A DNA stretch of 64,000 nucleotides from positions 744,001 to 808,000 of the forward strand of contig NZ_CP087168.1 in the NCBI RefSeq assembly GCF_024748615.1. Reading direction: 5' to 3'. Source of the DNA: Pseudomonas sp. B21-048 (GTDB lineage Bacteria > Pseudomonadota > Gammaproteobacteria > Pseudomonadales > Pseudomonadaceae). The notes below the pieces were generated by a model that saw only the letters and a program-made list of their open reading frames with translations, did not search any database and was not told the DNA's origin. The position numbers and the translations under genes were made by a program. Below, piece after piece: positions 55,505 through 62,229 of this stretch (position 1 is the stretch's first letter; the number at the start of each line of letters is the position of its first letter).

Positions 55505-56064
55505 GCTGTCTTTGACAGCACCAGCCCAGGTAGCCAGAACCTTTAAGGCTACGCCACTTGTGTGGTGGTTCTTCCGAAGTGCGATTAGCGTCCGGCGGCT
55601 CGCACGGTCACTCCCCAAGAGTGATGGATGCCTACTCGACTGATCTGTCCACTGCGGCAGACGATGGACCTTCCTCGCTGCACTGCAGCAACCTCACCTC
55701 TCGGCACACTTCGCTGCGCCAGACTGCGCCCGTCTCTTTCTCCTGGAAAGAGACGGGCGCTCGTACTACTGCTGCAAGCCATGTCGTACAAGGCATTGCC
55801 GCAACTCTCCTCGTGACAATCGGCCTGACAAATCCGATTCGTCGCCATCCGCAACGACACAGGCACCGGTGCCGCAGTCTATGGAAAGGCTGCACCTGAC
55901 TGACAGTCAGGCCTGCCCCAGGTGTCGATGTTGTTGCCTTCTCCCACCCAGGATCTCTAGGTGCCGAACTCGTCAGCCGGCACGGCCTCCACCCGCCCGC
56001 ATCTTCTGATGCGTCTAAGGAGGCCAGATTAATGGGTTCATGCCCTTGCTCCCGGTCGTAAGGA
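55505..56064. ncRNA. Hairpin-dense region, candidate large structured RNA or replication site
   Basis: At least eight perfect or near-perfect hairpins: GCTGTC-TTT-GACAGC (55505-55519), GTAGCC/GGCTAC (55530-55552), TCACTC-CCCAA-GAGTGA (55608-55624), GCTGCA-C-TGCAGC (55677-55689), a 15-bp stem with TCCTG loop (55726-55760), CCTGACTG-A-CAGTCAGG (55895-55911), GTGCCG/CGGCAC (55961-55983), the nested GGCCTCC/GGAGGCC around CGCATC-TTCT-GATGCG (55984-56025), and GCTCC/GGAGC (56046-56064). Frames on both strands lack ribosome sites and family resemblance. Strand and function are unknown. The DUF3987 gene starts 120 bp downstream. Confidence 0.4.
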
Positions 56065-56183
56065 GCCGCGCGTTCCGCGTCAGTGAACACCTCACAGGCC
56101 GCAGGGGCCTTGATCCCTGATAACACTCAACAGCCGTGGCGGGACTACGTGAGGACAACCAGCAATGATCGAGGAGAGGGCCC

Positions 56184-57584
56184 ATGCAGCAGTTAGATCC
56201 GAAGCTTGAACTACCACGACCACCTCGACCGTTGATTGAGTCGAATCCCTTGGCCCAGCCTTATCCGGTGCAGGCACTCGGTGGGATTCTTGGGCCTGCG
56301 GTTGAGCGCATGGCCGAGGTCATCGGTGTCCCTCAGGCACTGGCCGCGCAATCGGTGTTGGCTGCCTCGGCGCTGGCCACCCAAGGCCATGCGGGCTTAC
56401 ATCTCGACGGTCGCAGTTATCCGCTGTCGCTGTACCTGATTACGGTGGCTGCGTCAGGTGATCGTAAGACCGCAGCGGATCGATTTGCACTGCTGCCAGC
56501 ACGGCAATGGGAGCGTGAACAGTGGCAGTGCTACCGCGAACAACTTGCCCGGTACCGCGTTGCACAACGACAGGCGCAGAGTCTCAATCCCGCCGATCCC
56601 GACTCTACAAACGTTGTGTCGCTCGAAGCGGAGCCCTCTGCCCCACGGCTGATCACCACGGACTCAACTATCGAGGCCCTGGTCAAAGGCCTCTGTCATG
56701 ACTTACCGAGCATGGGCCTGTTCTGTGACGAAGGAGGGCAGTTCCTCGGTAGCAGCACCATGAGTAGGGATAACCGTTTGAAGGCGGTCACAACCTTGTC
56801 GTCACTCTGGGACGGTAGCCCGATAGATCGCGCTCGCTCCATGGTTGGTGAAAGCTTGCGAGCCTACGACCGGCGCTTGAGCCTGCATCTGATGCTGCAA
56901 CCATATTTAGCCATGCAGTTACTCAGTGACCCGTTGCTGCAAGGGCAAGGCATTCTCGGCCGCTGCCTGATGACCTGGCCCACCAGTCTAGCCGGGCAAC
57001 GTAGCTACCAAGCTGTCGACTTGTCCAAAGACGCCGCCCTCAAGCGCTATCATCACCGCCTTTCGGCTCTGTTTTATCAGCCTTGGTCACTTTCCGCTGA
57101 CGGAGCCTTGCAGCTGTCAAAGCTGAGCCTCAGTCCGCTGGCGCGTCGTCGCTGGATTGATTTGCATGATGCTATCGAAGCTCAGCTGGGGGAGTTTGGC
57201 GAGCTGGCCAGCGTACGGCCCAGCGGATCAAAGGCCGCCGATAACCTGCTGCGCGTCGCCGGCATTCTTGCAGTCTTGGAGGAGAGCAGCGTCGTAGAGG
57301 TCGACCATATCCAACGGGCCTCCGCTTTAGTCGGCTACTACCTCACCGAGATCCAGCGCCTGACTGAGCAGGAGCCGGTGTGTCGAGTAAAAGAGGAGGC
57401 AGACCGGCTGCTGCGATGGCTACAGGTCAAAGATTGGAAGCGTTTCAGTATTCGAGAATTGAATCGTAACGGTCCCCGCTTTGCCCGCAAGAGCAGTCGT
57501 CATGCCGCCAAGCTGCTGGTCGAGTTGATTGATCATCAGTGGTTGATCACCGATGGCCACACCTTCGAGGTGCGCCATGTTTAA
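56184..57584 (+). CDS. DUF3987 (YfjI-like) protein, putative replication-type ATPase
   Basis: 466 aa after GAGGAGAG. A degenerate P-loop AASGDRKTAADR (89-100) follows VIGVPQALAAQSVLAASALA, the characteristic start of DUF3987 proteins; LFCDEGGQFLGSSTM (about 176-190) resembles a Walker B/sensor segment and GQGILGRCLMTWP follows. YfjI proteins are found in mobile elements, including the ssrA-inserted CP4-57 of E. coli, and resemble primase-helicase ATPases. A role in element replication is inferred. Overlaps the next gene by 8 bp. Confidence 0.85.
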   Translation: MQQLDPKLELPRPPRPLIESNPLAQPYPVQALGGILGPAVERMAEVIGVPQALAAQSVLAASALATQGHAGLHLDGRSYPLSLYLITVAASGDRKTAADRFALLPARQWEREQWQCYREQLARYRVAQRQAQSLNPADPDSTNVVSLEAEPSAPRLITTDSTIEALVKGLCHDLPSMGLFCDEGGQFLGSSTMSRDNRLKAVTTLSSLWDGSPIDRARSMVGESLRAYDRRLSLHLMLQPYLAMQLLSDPLLQGQGILGRCLMTWPTSLAGQRSYQAVDLSKDAALKRYHHRLSALFYQPWSLSADGALQLSKLSLSPLARRRWIDLHDAIEAQLGEFGELASVRPSGSKAADNLLRVAGILAVLEESSVVEVDHIQRASALVGYYLTEIQRLTEQEPVCRVKEEADRLLRWLQVKDWKRFSIRELNRNGPRFARKSSRHAAKLLVELIDHQWLITDGHTFEVRHV

Positions 57585-57930
57585 TCTTGATGAAGCGCTG
57601 CGCAACCATCTGGCTCAGCGTCAAAAGGAGCCCAAAGCTCGATTTGTCGCCGCTACTGTCGCCACTTTGTCGCCACGCGCAAAACCAGGCAGGACGAGGG
57701 TTGTCGCCGCTGTCGCCAGTGTCGCCACCACCCATAAAGCTATCGCCTCTACGACAGCCATTATTCAATGGTTGAAAGAGGAGGGTGCGCATCTTTACGT
57801 CACCGACAACACGCTGTGTTTTCGCCCGACTGATTGGGCTCAGTTCGCGATTGTAAGTGCGCACTGGCGAGCCCTTTTGCACGATCTCGCGGCAGTCGAT
57901 CAGGAACAGAAAAATGGCTCGGGTCGGTAA
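57577..57930 (+). CDS. Small hypothetical protein encoded with the DUF3987 gene
   Basis: 117 aa; the ATG lies inside the end of the DUF3987 gene. The middle is a low-complexity stretch (VAATVATLSPRAKPGRTRVV, AAVASVATTH) encoded by six GTCGCC motifs; the C-terminus (TTAIIQWLKEEGAHLYVTDNTLCFRPTDWAQFA) looks folded and could be a small winged helix. It overlaps the recombinase gene start by 17 bp. No family recognised. Confidence 0.65.
   Translation: MFNLDEALRNHLAQRQKEPKARFVAATVATLSPRAKPGRTRVVAAVASVATTHKAIASTTAIIQWLKEEGAHLYVTDNTLCFRPTDWAQFAIVSAHWRALLHDLAAVDQEQKNGSGR
57646..57726. repeat. GTCGCC repeat cluster
   Basis: GTCGCC occurs six times (57646, 57658, 57669, 57703, 57712, 57721), partly at 9-bp spacing. 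The arrangement resembles, in opposite orientation, the GGCGACA cluster at 55356-55435. Confidence 0.6.
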
Positions 57931-58894
57931 GCGAGCGGGGCGCAATTTCGGCTTCGGTCGCCAGCTTAGCTATGCTGGACCGCAAGCACTGAAAGACCTG
58001 TTTGGCGACGACCATTTTGCTACCGTCAAAGCCCATAGTGATCGCTGGCAGGCGTTCGTGCATTGGTGTCGATCCGATGAAGGACCGAGGGTCAACGACG
58101 CGCGCCAGATAGACCGCGAGATCCTCATGCGGTACGCCGTCCACGTGCGGGAGCAGGTTGATCAGGGCAACGTCGGCATTGCCACCGCGCAGAACCGACT
58201 GTCCAGCGTGAACCGAACGATGGCCGCGCTGCGCGGTGATCAGTACGTCAAAATCCCGAGTCCGAGTAAGGCGCTGGGCTTGCAGCGCTCAAGTGTGCGT
58301 AGTGAGGCTCCGCAAGGCCAAGACCGTACGCAGGTCAAGTTGATCGCCCGGGCGCTGTCAGATCGTCAGCAATCGAGGGTGAGTGCCATTGTGCTCCTCG
58401 CCCGTGAGACTGGTATGCGCCTGCGCGAAGCGATCCTGGCCGATCTGCCCCGACTGCAACGTGAGGTTCGGCAACTGGGCAAGATCAACATCCAGGATGG
58501 CACCAAAGGTGGTCGATCAGGGGCCTCGGCACCGCGCTGGATTACGGTAACGGATCAAGTTCGCGATGCCCTGGATTGGGCCAGCGCGACCTCACCCAAT
58601 GGCAGCCGGAATTTGTTGGCGCCCGGCGAAAGCTACAAAGACTTTATGCAGGCAGTTGTGCGACCGGCACGGGACATCCTGCATGAGCATGGATTGAAAG
58701 GTTTTCATGAGCTGCGGGCGGCTTACGCCTGTGAGCGCTATGAGCAACTAATCGGCTTTCCTGCACCCGTTAATGGCAGTCGTGTTCATCAAGAGGATCG
58801 AGCACTCGATCAGCGAGCCCGTAAGCAGATCAGCCACGAGTTGGGACATAACCGCATCGATGTGGTGAGTGCCTACATCGGAGGCCGGCGATGA
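57914..58894 (+). CDS. Second tyrosine recombinase (integrase-domain protein)
   Basis: 326 aa from the ATG at 57914 (AGGAA upstream). An N-terminal SAM-like core-binding domain (about 35-125) is followed by a complete catalytic set: R169 in ARETGMRLREAI, K198 in GTKGG, H265 and R268 in HELR, H312 and Y321 in LGHNRIDVVSAYIG. It is unlike the P4-type integrase and lies with the DUF3987 gene. It could resolve dimers, control copy state or excise the element; the role is not known. Ends in an ATGA overlap. Confidence 0.85.
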   Translation: MARVGKRAGRNFGFGRQLSYAGPQALKDLFGDDHFATVKAHSDRWQAFVHWCRSDEGPRVNDARQIDREILMRYAVHVREQVDQGNVGIATAQNRLSSVNRTMAALRGDQYVKIPSPSKALGLQRSSVRSEAPQGQDRTQVKLIARALSDRQQSRVSAIVLLARETGMRLREAILADLPRLQREVRQLGKINIQDGTKGGRSGASAPRWITVTDQVRDALDWASATSPNGSRNLLAPGESYKDFMQAVVRPARDILHEHGLKGFHELRAAYACERYEQLIGFPAPVNGSRVHQEDRALDQRARKQISHELGHNRIDVVSAYIGGRR

Positions 58895-59160
58895 CGGCCG
58901 AATTCGACATAGCGTTGTTCCTGCGCCCCATGCTCAAAGGAGCACATGCCACGCAGCAGCGGCACATCAGGCAAGCAGAAAGGATGCACGAGGTGATTCG
59001 TGAACGCTGGGGTTGCGCGACTCCCTGGTCCTGGAGAGAAAAGCACGTGAGATGGTTTCTGGAGCACTATTTACGATGCTCAGCTCCAGCTACCATCTAC
59101 TACTACGAGTTAACAGCGGTGTTGATCCGCCGTAGAAAGGCAAAAGTCGTGGTTGCCTGA
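58891..59160 (+). CDS. Small hypothetical protein (89 aa)
   Basis: Starts in an ATGA overlap with the recombinase gene after GGAGG. The product is basic and helical (HATQQRHIRQAERMHEVIRERW, WREKHVRWFLEHYL, ATIYYYELTAVLIRRRKAKVV). Its arrangement resembles the N-terminal core-binding part of tyrosine recombinases without the catalytic domain, so it may be an accessory DNA-binding factor; weak inference. Confidence 0.6.
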   Translation: MTAEFDIALFLRPMLKGAHATQQRHIRQAERMHEVIRERWGCATPWSWREKHVRWFLEHYLRCSAPATIYYYELTAVLIRRRKAKVVVA

Positions 59161-59177
59161 TAGACCTTTAAGCGTGA

Positions 59178-59220
59178 GCCCCTGTGTATGGGAATGCGGA
59201 GCCTTCCCATACACAGGGGC
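59178..59220. terminator. Perfect 17-bp hairpin between convergent operons
   Basis: GCCCCTGTGTATGGGAA (59178-59194) and TTCCCATACACAGGGGC (59204-59220) flank a 9-nt loop just after the 89-aa gene. A T-tract is absent, but stability and position suit a terminator. Confidence 0.65.
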
Positions 59221-59323
59221 TTGGCTTAAAAAGCGCAGGCATACCAGAGATCTGGCAACTGTCGTCACTCCTTTCGCCCTACACGACACGGATCGTAGTC
59301 GGTGGCGCATACCTTTCGGATGT

Positions 59324-60580
59324 TCAGCGAATCGGTACGACGTTGCGGTCTCTGGTTTGATTGATGGCCGATGCCGACAGGCTGCCGGTGGCCGCCTTCT
59401 GGATATGTTCACTCCACCAAGCCATCATCGGACGCCGGCGTTCGATGTAATCCGTCCGGTTGTAGGCGCTACGAACTTCGTCCTTGTCGACATGCGCCAG
59501 TGCGACCTCAATCAGCTCCGCATCCCAGCCATGCTCATTCAGGATGGTGCTCGCCATCGAGCGCAAGCCGTGGCTGACTAGACGGTCCTGAAAGCCCATG
59601 CGCTTCAACGCCATGTTGGCGGTCTGGCTATTGGCATGGGTGCGGGGATTTCTATCTGAGGGGAACACGTACTCTCTGTTACCGCTGAGTTGCTTGAGCG
59701 TCTCCAGTAACGACAGTGCCTGATCGGTAAGAGGGATTGTGTGCGGCCGACGCTTTTTCATGCGCTCTGGCGGAATGGTCCAAATGCGCTTGTCGAAGTC
59801 GATATCTGCCCATCGTGTGGTGGCTGCTTCGGCAGGGCGGGTCATCGTGTGCAGTTGCCATTCGATCAGGCAGCGGGTCGTGCGCTTGATGCTGGCGTTC
59901 GCGATTTCCATCATGAGCTCGGGAAGCTCCTCAGGTGGTAGTGCAGCCATGTTCTCTTTCTTGGGTTTCTTGAACACCGCCCGAATTCCATTGAGGGGGT
60001 TCGCAAATATCAGCCCGGAGTTGACCCCGTAGGTCATGATCTCGTTGAGTCGTTGGCTCAATCGTTTGACGGTTTCGAGGCTTCCTTTGGCCTCGATTGG
60101 GCGAAGGATCTTGATAACCATCGGAGCAGTGATTTGAGAGAGCGGCGTTGTTTTCATGCTTGGGAAAACATGGAGCGTCAGCGATCTCCAAATGTCTTCG
60201 GCGTAGGCTTTGGTTACGGAGTCTTTCTTCAGCTCGAACCAGGCAGTGGCCACCTTCTCGAACGTGTGTTCAGTCTCAGCAAGTTTGGCTTGCCTTACCT
60301 CATCACGCTGAGTTTTGGGATCAGTGCCCAAAGCAAGCAACTCACGCGCCTCTGCGGCTTTCTTCCGGGCGTTGGCTAACGAGAGGTCTGGGTATGGACC
60401 AAGCGCCATGTTGATACGGCTTCTGGTCAACGGCTCGCGGTAATTGAAATTCCACATCATCGAGCCGCTCGCGCGTACTCGAAGCTGCAAGCCATCGCCG
60501 TCGCTGAGGACGAAGTCTTTACCAGTTGCCTTGACTGCCTTGAGCTGGCGATCGGAGAGGCGGGTTGCATTAGTAGGCAT
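59324..60580 (-). CDS. P4-type tyrosine integrase of the island
   Basis: 418 aa from the ATG at 60580 after GAGGTAG; an upstream ATG at 60655 is less likely. DUF4102-type N-terminus (TRLSDRQLKAVKATGKDFVLSDGDGLQLRVRASG), core-binding domain (FEKVATAWFELKKDSVTKAYAEDIW), and a full catalytic set: R in HTMTRPAEAATTRWADID, K in MKKRRPHTIPL, HGLR in SHGLRSMAST, and AHVDKDEVRSAYNRTDY with the tyrosine. It is transcribed away from ssrA with attR behind its promoter, as for integrases using tmRNA/tRNA 3' ends. Confidence 0.95.
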   Translation of the reverse strand: MPTNATRLSDRQLKAVKATGKDFVLSDGDGLQLRVRASGSMMWNFNYREPLTRSRINMALGPYPDLSLANARKKAAEARELLALGTDPKTQRDEVRQAKLAETEHTFEKVATAWFELKKDSVTKAYAEDIWRSLTLHVFPSMKTTPLSQITAPMVIKILRPIEAKGSLETVKRLSQRLNEIMTYGVNSGLIFANPLNGIRAVFKKPKKENMAALPPEELPELMMEIANASIKRTTRCLIEWQLHTMTRPAEAATTRWADIDFDKRIWTIPPERMKKRRPHTIPLTDQALSLLETLKQLSGNREYVFPSDRNPRTHANSQTANMALKRMGFQDRLVSHGLRSMASTILNEHGWDAELIEVALAHVDKDEVRSAYNRTDYIERRRPMMAWWSEHIQKAATGSLSASAINQTRDRNVVPIR

Positions 60581-60601
60581 GGGGGCTACCTCTAGCACCG
60601 T

Positions 60602-60656
60602 TTTGGTATCCTGAAAATAGCATTTGGTAACCCGGGATACCACCTGGGATACCAAA
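60602..60656. promoter_or_regulatory. Four TTTGGTATCC-type sites between integrase and attR
   Basis: TTTGGTATCC (60602), TTTGGTAACC (60623), GGGATACCA (60634) and GGGATACCAAA (60646) form two direct and two inverted copies in 55 bp, overlapping the integrase promoter region. They look like arm-type integrase sites or operators for autoregulation. Confidence 0.5.
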
Positions 60657-60715
60657 GCGCCTGGAACTCAGAAATCCTCCAAAGCCCCCAAAAGAGCTGA
60701 AACCCCCGTATTCAC

Positions 60716-60789
60716 TGGATTTCAGGCACAAAAAAAGACGTCCGTGGACGTCTTTAGATGATGAAGTGGTGGAGCCGGGGGGATTTGAA
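60716..60789. repeat. Right attachment repeat
   Basis: Direct repeat partner of 40538-40610. Its right part is the T-arm and CCA end of the intact tmRNA; its left part carries the tmRNA terminator. Confidence 0.88.
60730..60755 (-). terminator. Terminator of ssrA
   Basis: On the minus strand AAAGACGTCC and GGACGTCTTT pair and a run of T follows, about 12 bases after the tmRNA CCA end. A diverged second copy lies in the left attachment repeat. Confidence 0.8.
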
Positions 60790-61160
60790 CCCCCGTCCGC
60801 CAGTACTCCGCTGTCGGTACTACATGCGTAGCCGTGTCTATTAAGTTAACCCTCAGCGACCCGACGGGCAGGGTGCTTTGGGCGAGTTGTGTAAGTTTTA
60901 GCCGCTTCGTCCACAACGTACTGCACGGCGATTCTGTTCTATATGACAATCACTTTGGGTTTACAGACATCCCCTGATGATTGCTGGACCCGAAGGTACC
61001 AGGAGGGAAGGGCTAAGGCTGCTTACGCAGCGAGAGCGTATTCCCCGTAGGTTTCGTCATTGGCAACTATAGAAAGTTGCAACAGTGGATTTACGAGTTC
61101 TGTTACCAACTCGGCATGCACCTAAAGTTTCGCAACCGGCGTCGAATCCTAAACGGCCCC
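60767..61160 (-). ncRNA. ssrA: Transfer-messenger RNA
   Basis: The minus strand starts GGGGCCG at 61160 and ends CGGCTCCACCA at 60767, with the tRNA-like T-arm GGTTCAAATCC near the 3' end. The tag-coding segment (61064-61023) translates to ANDETYGEYALAA-stop, the pseudomonad tag. Together with SmpB it rescues stalled ribosomes and marks products for proteolysis. The gene is intact although it hosts the island insertion. Length 394 nt. Confidence 0.97.
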
Positions 61161-61276
61161 GAACCTGCTGTGTGTAACCAGCAGGCAAGCGCAGTGTACG
61201 CCAATGCGGGCGGTGAGTCGACCTCCTGTCCGTATCGGCGTATCAGAGCCAACGCCGGAGGGGCTTTGGCCCCGCC

Positions 61277-61552
61277 TTATTGGCCATTCATATGGCTTTG
61301 AATGTCTTGAATCGCTTGCTGCGTCAGGGATACACACTCTCTGTCATTGTTCGCAGCGTGGGCGGCCTTGGCTTGTTCGGTTTTGGTGATGACGACGCCT
61401 TTGGTGGCAGCGTCCAGCATGGCTGCGCTGGACAGCTTGCTGTTGACTTCCTGGAGCTTCATTACGCATTGATCGCTATCGTTTGAGGCGTTTGCGGAAG
61501 AGGCCAGCATTGTTGCAGCGATGAGCAGTCCAGCCAGGGCGGAACGCTTCAT
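61277..61552 (-). CDS. Small secreted/periplasmic hypothetical protein
   Basis: 91 aa from the ATG at 61552 after AGGAG. Signal peptide MKRSALAGLLIAATMLASSANA, then a helical mature part with two cysteines (DQCVMKLQEVN, NDRECVSLTQQAIQDIQ) that may form a disulfide. It is a paralogue of the next gene. Unknown function; similar short proteins are common in Pseudomonas. Confidence 0.75.
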   Translation of the reverse strand: MKRSALAGLLIAATMLASSANASNDSDQCVMKLQEVNSKLSSAAMLDAATKGVVITKTEQAKAAHAANNDRECVSLTQQAIQDIQSHMNGQ

Positions 61553-61782
61553 GGGTATCTCCTGGAACGGGGGTGGGGATGGGCCGCGCTGATGGGGGCT
61601 TAACAAATGGACTGTGATGGCGTGCAAGGGTTCTGTTTTTGCGGGCGTTAGGGTGAAAGATTTTTCCGGGAGGCGGGTGCGAAAAAGGGACAAGAAACGC
61701 CTGTTGCAGCTGCCGAGCTCGCGAGGCTGCGAAGCAGTCGTGAGTCTGCCTGATGCTCCGCAAGCTTAGGGTTTACATGGCT

Positions 61783-61812
61783 CTGAAGGCCAACCCGAAG
61801 GTTGGCCTTCAG
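61783..61812 (-). terminator. Hairpin downstream of the second secreted-protein gene
   Basis: CTGAAGGCCAAC, CCGAAG, GTTGGCCTTCAG: a perfect 12-bp stem six bases after the stop of the gene at 61819; no T-tract. Confidence 0.65.
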
Positions 61813-61818
61813 TAGTTA

Positions 61819-62100
61819 TTAGCCTTTATCACCTTTGCCCGCGTTCTGGATCTCCTGCAGGGTCTGAGTGGTCTCGGAGATGCATTTTTTGGTGCCTTCC
61901 TCGGTGTTTTGCGCTTGATAGGCCTTGGCTTGCTGGACGCTGGCCTCGACGCGAGCATTGATTTCAGGAGACAGAGTCTGGGACTTGGCGTTGGCGATGG
62001 CTTGCAGATTGGTCGCACAGAGATCGTCGCCGGCGGCAAACGAAGGAGACGCCAGCATTGAGGCAGTAACGAACAGACCTAACAGTACAGAACGTTTCAT
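61819..62100 (-). CDS. Small secreted/periplasmic hypothetical protein (paralogue)
   Basis: 93 aa from the ATG at 62100 after GGAGG. Signal peptide MKRSVLLGLFVTASMLASPSFA, then a helical part with two cysteines (DDLCATNLQAIAN, TKKCISETTQTLQEIQ) in the same positions as in its neighbour, so the two arose by tandem duplication. Unknown function; the envelope is the likely location. Confidence 0.75.
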   Translation of the reverse strand: MKRSVLLGLFVTASMLASPSFAAGDDLCATNLQAIANAKSQTLSPEINARVEASVQQAKAYQAQNTEEGTKKCISETTQTLQEIQNAGKGDKG

Positions 62101-62229
62101 GGGTACCTCCTTGAACTGAGGGGCCAGGCATCGCTGGCCATCAGGACGGGCTGCCAATTTGGGAGAAAGTCCCACGTTTGCGGGACTTGATCGGTGGACT
62201 GCGACGATGCGTCAGGGTTCTATTTTTCT

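Larger units (their letters stand above)
40538..60789. mobile_element. Genomic island inserted in the 3' end of ssrA
   Basis: About 20.2 kb flanked by direct repeats of about 74 bp (40538-40610 and 60716-60789). The right repeat is part of the intact tmRNA gene and its terminator. A P4-type integrase gene is adjacent to the right repeat. Cargo: helicase, Mrr, type I restriction-modification operon, metallopeptidase. Maintenance module: DUF3987 protein, second tyrosine recombinase. No conjugation or phage structural genes are present. Confidence 0.88.

Noticed and set aside
55274..55618. A 114-codon minus-strand frame over the GGCGACA repeats
   Set aside because: Its Ala/Val stretch only mirrors the repeat; the part upstream of the repeat has no ribosome site and no family resemblance.
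55632..56126. A 164-codon frame on the minus strand across the hairpin-rich region
   Set aside because: No ribosome site, low-complexity basic composition typical of antisense or noncoding high-GC DNA, and it runs through several perfect hairpins.
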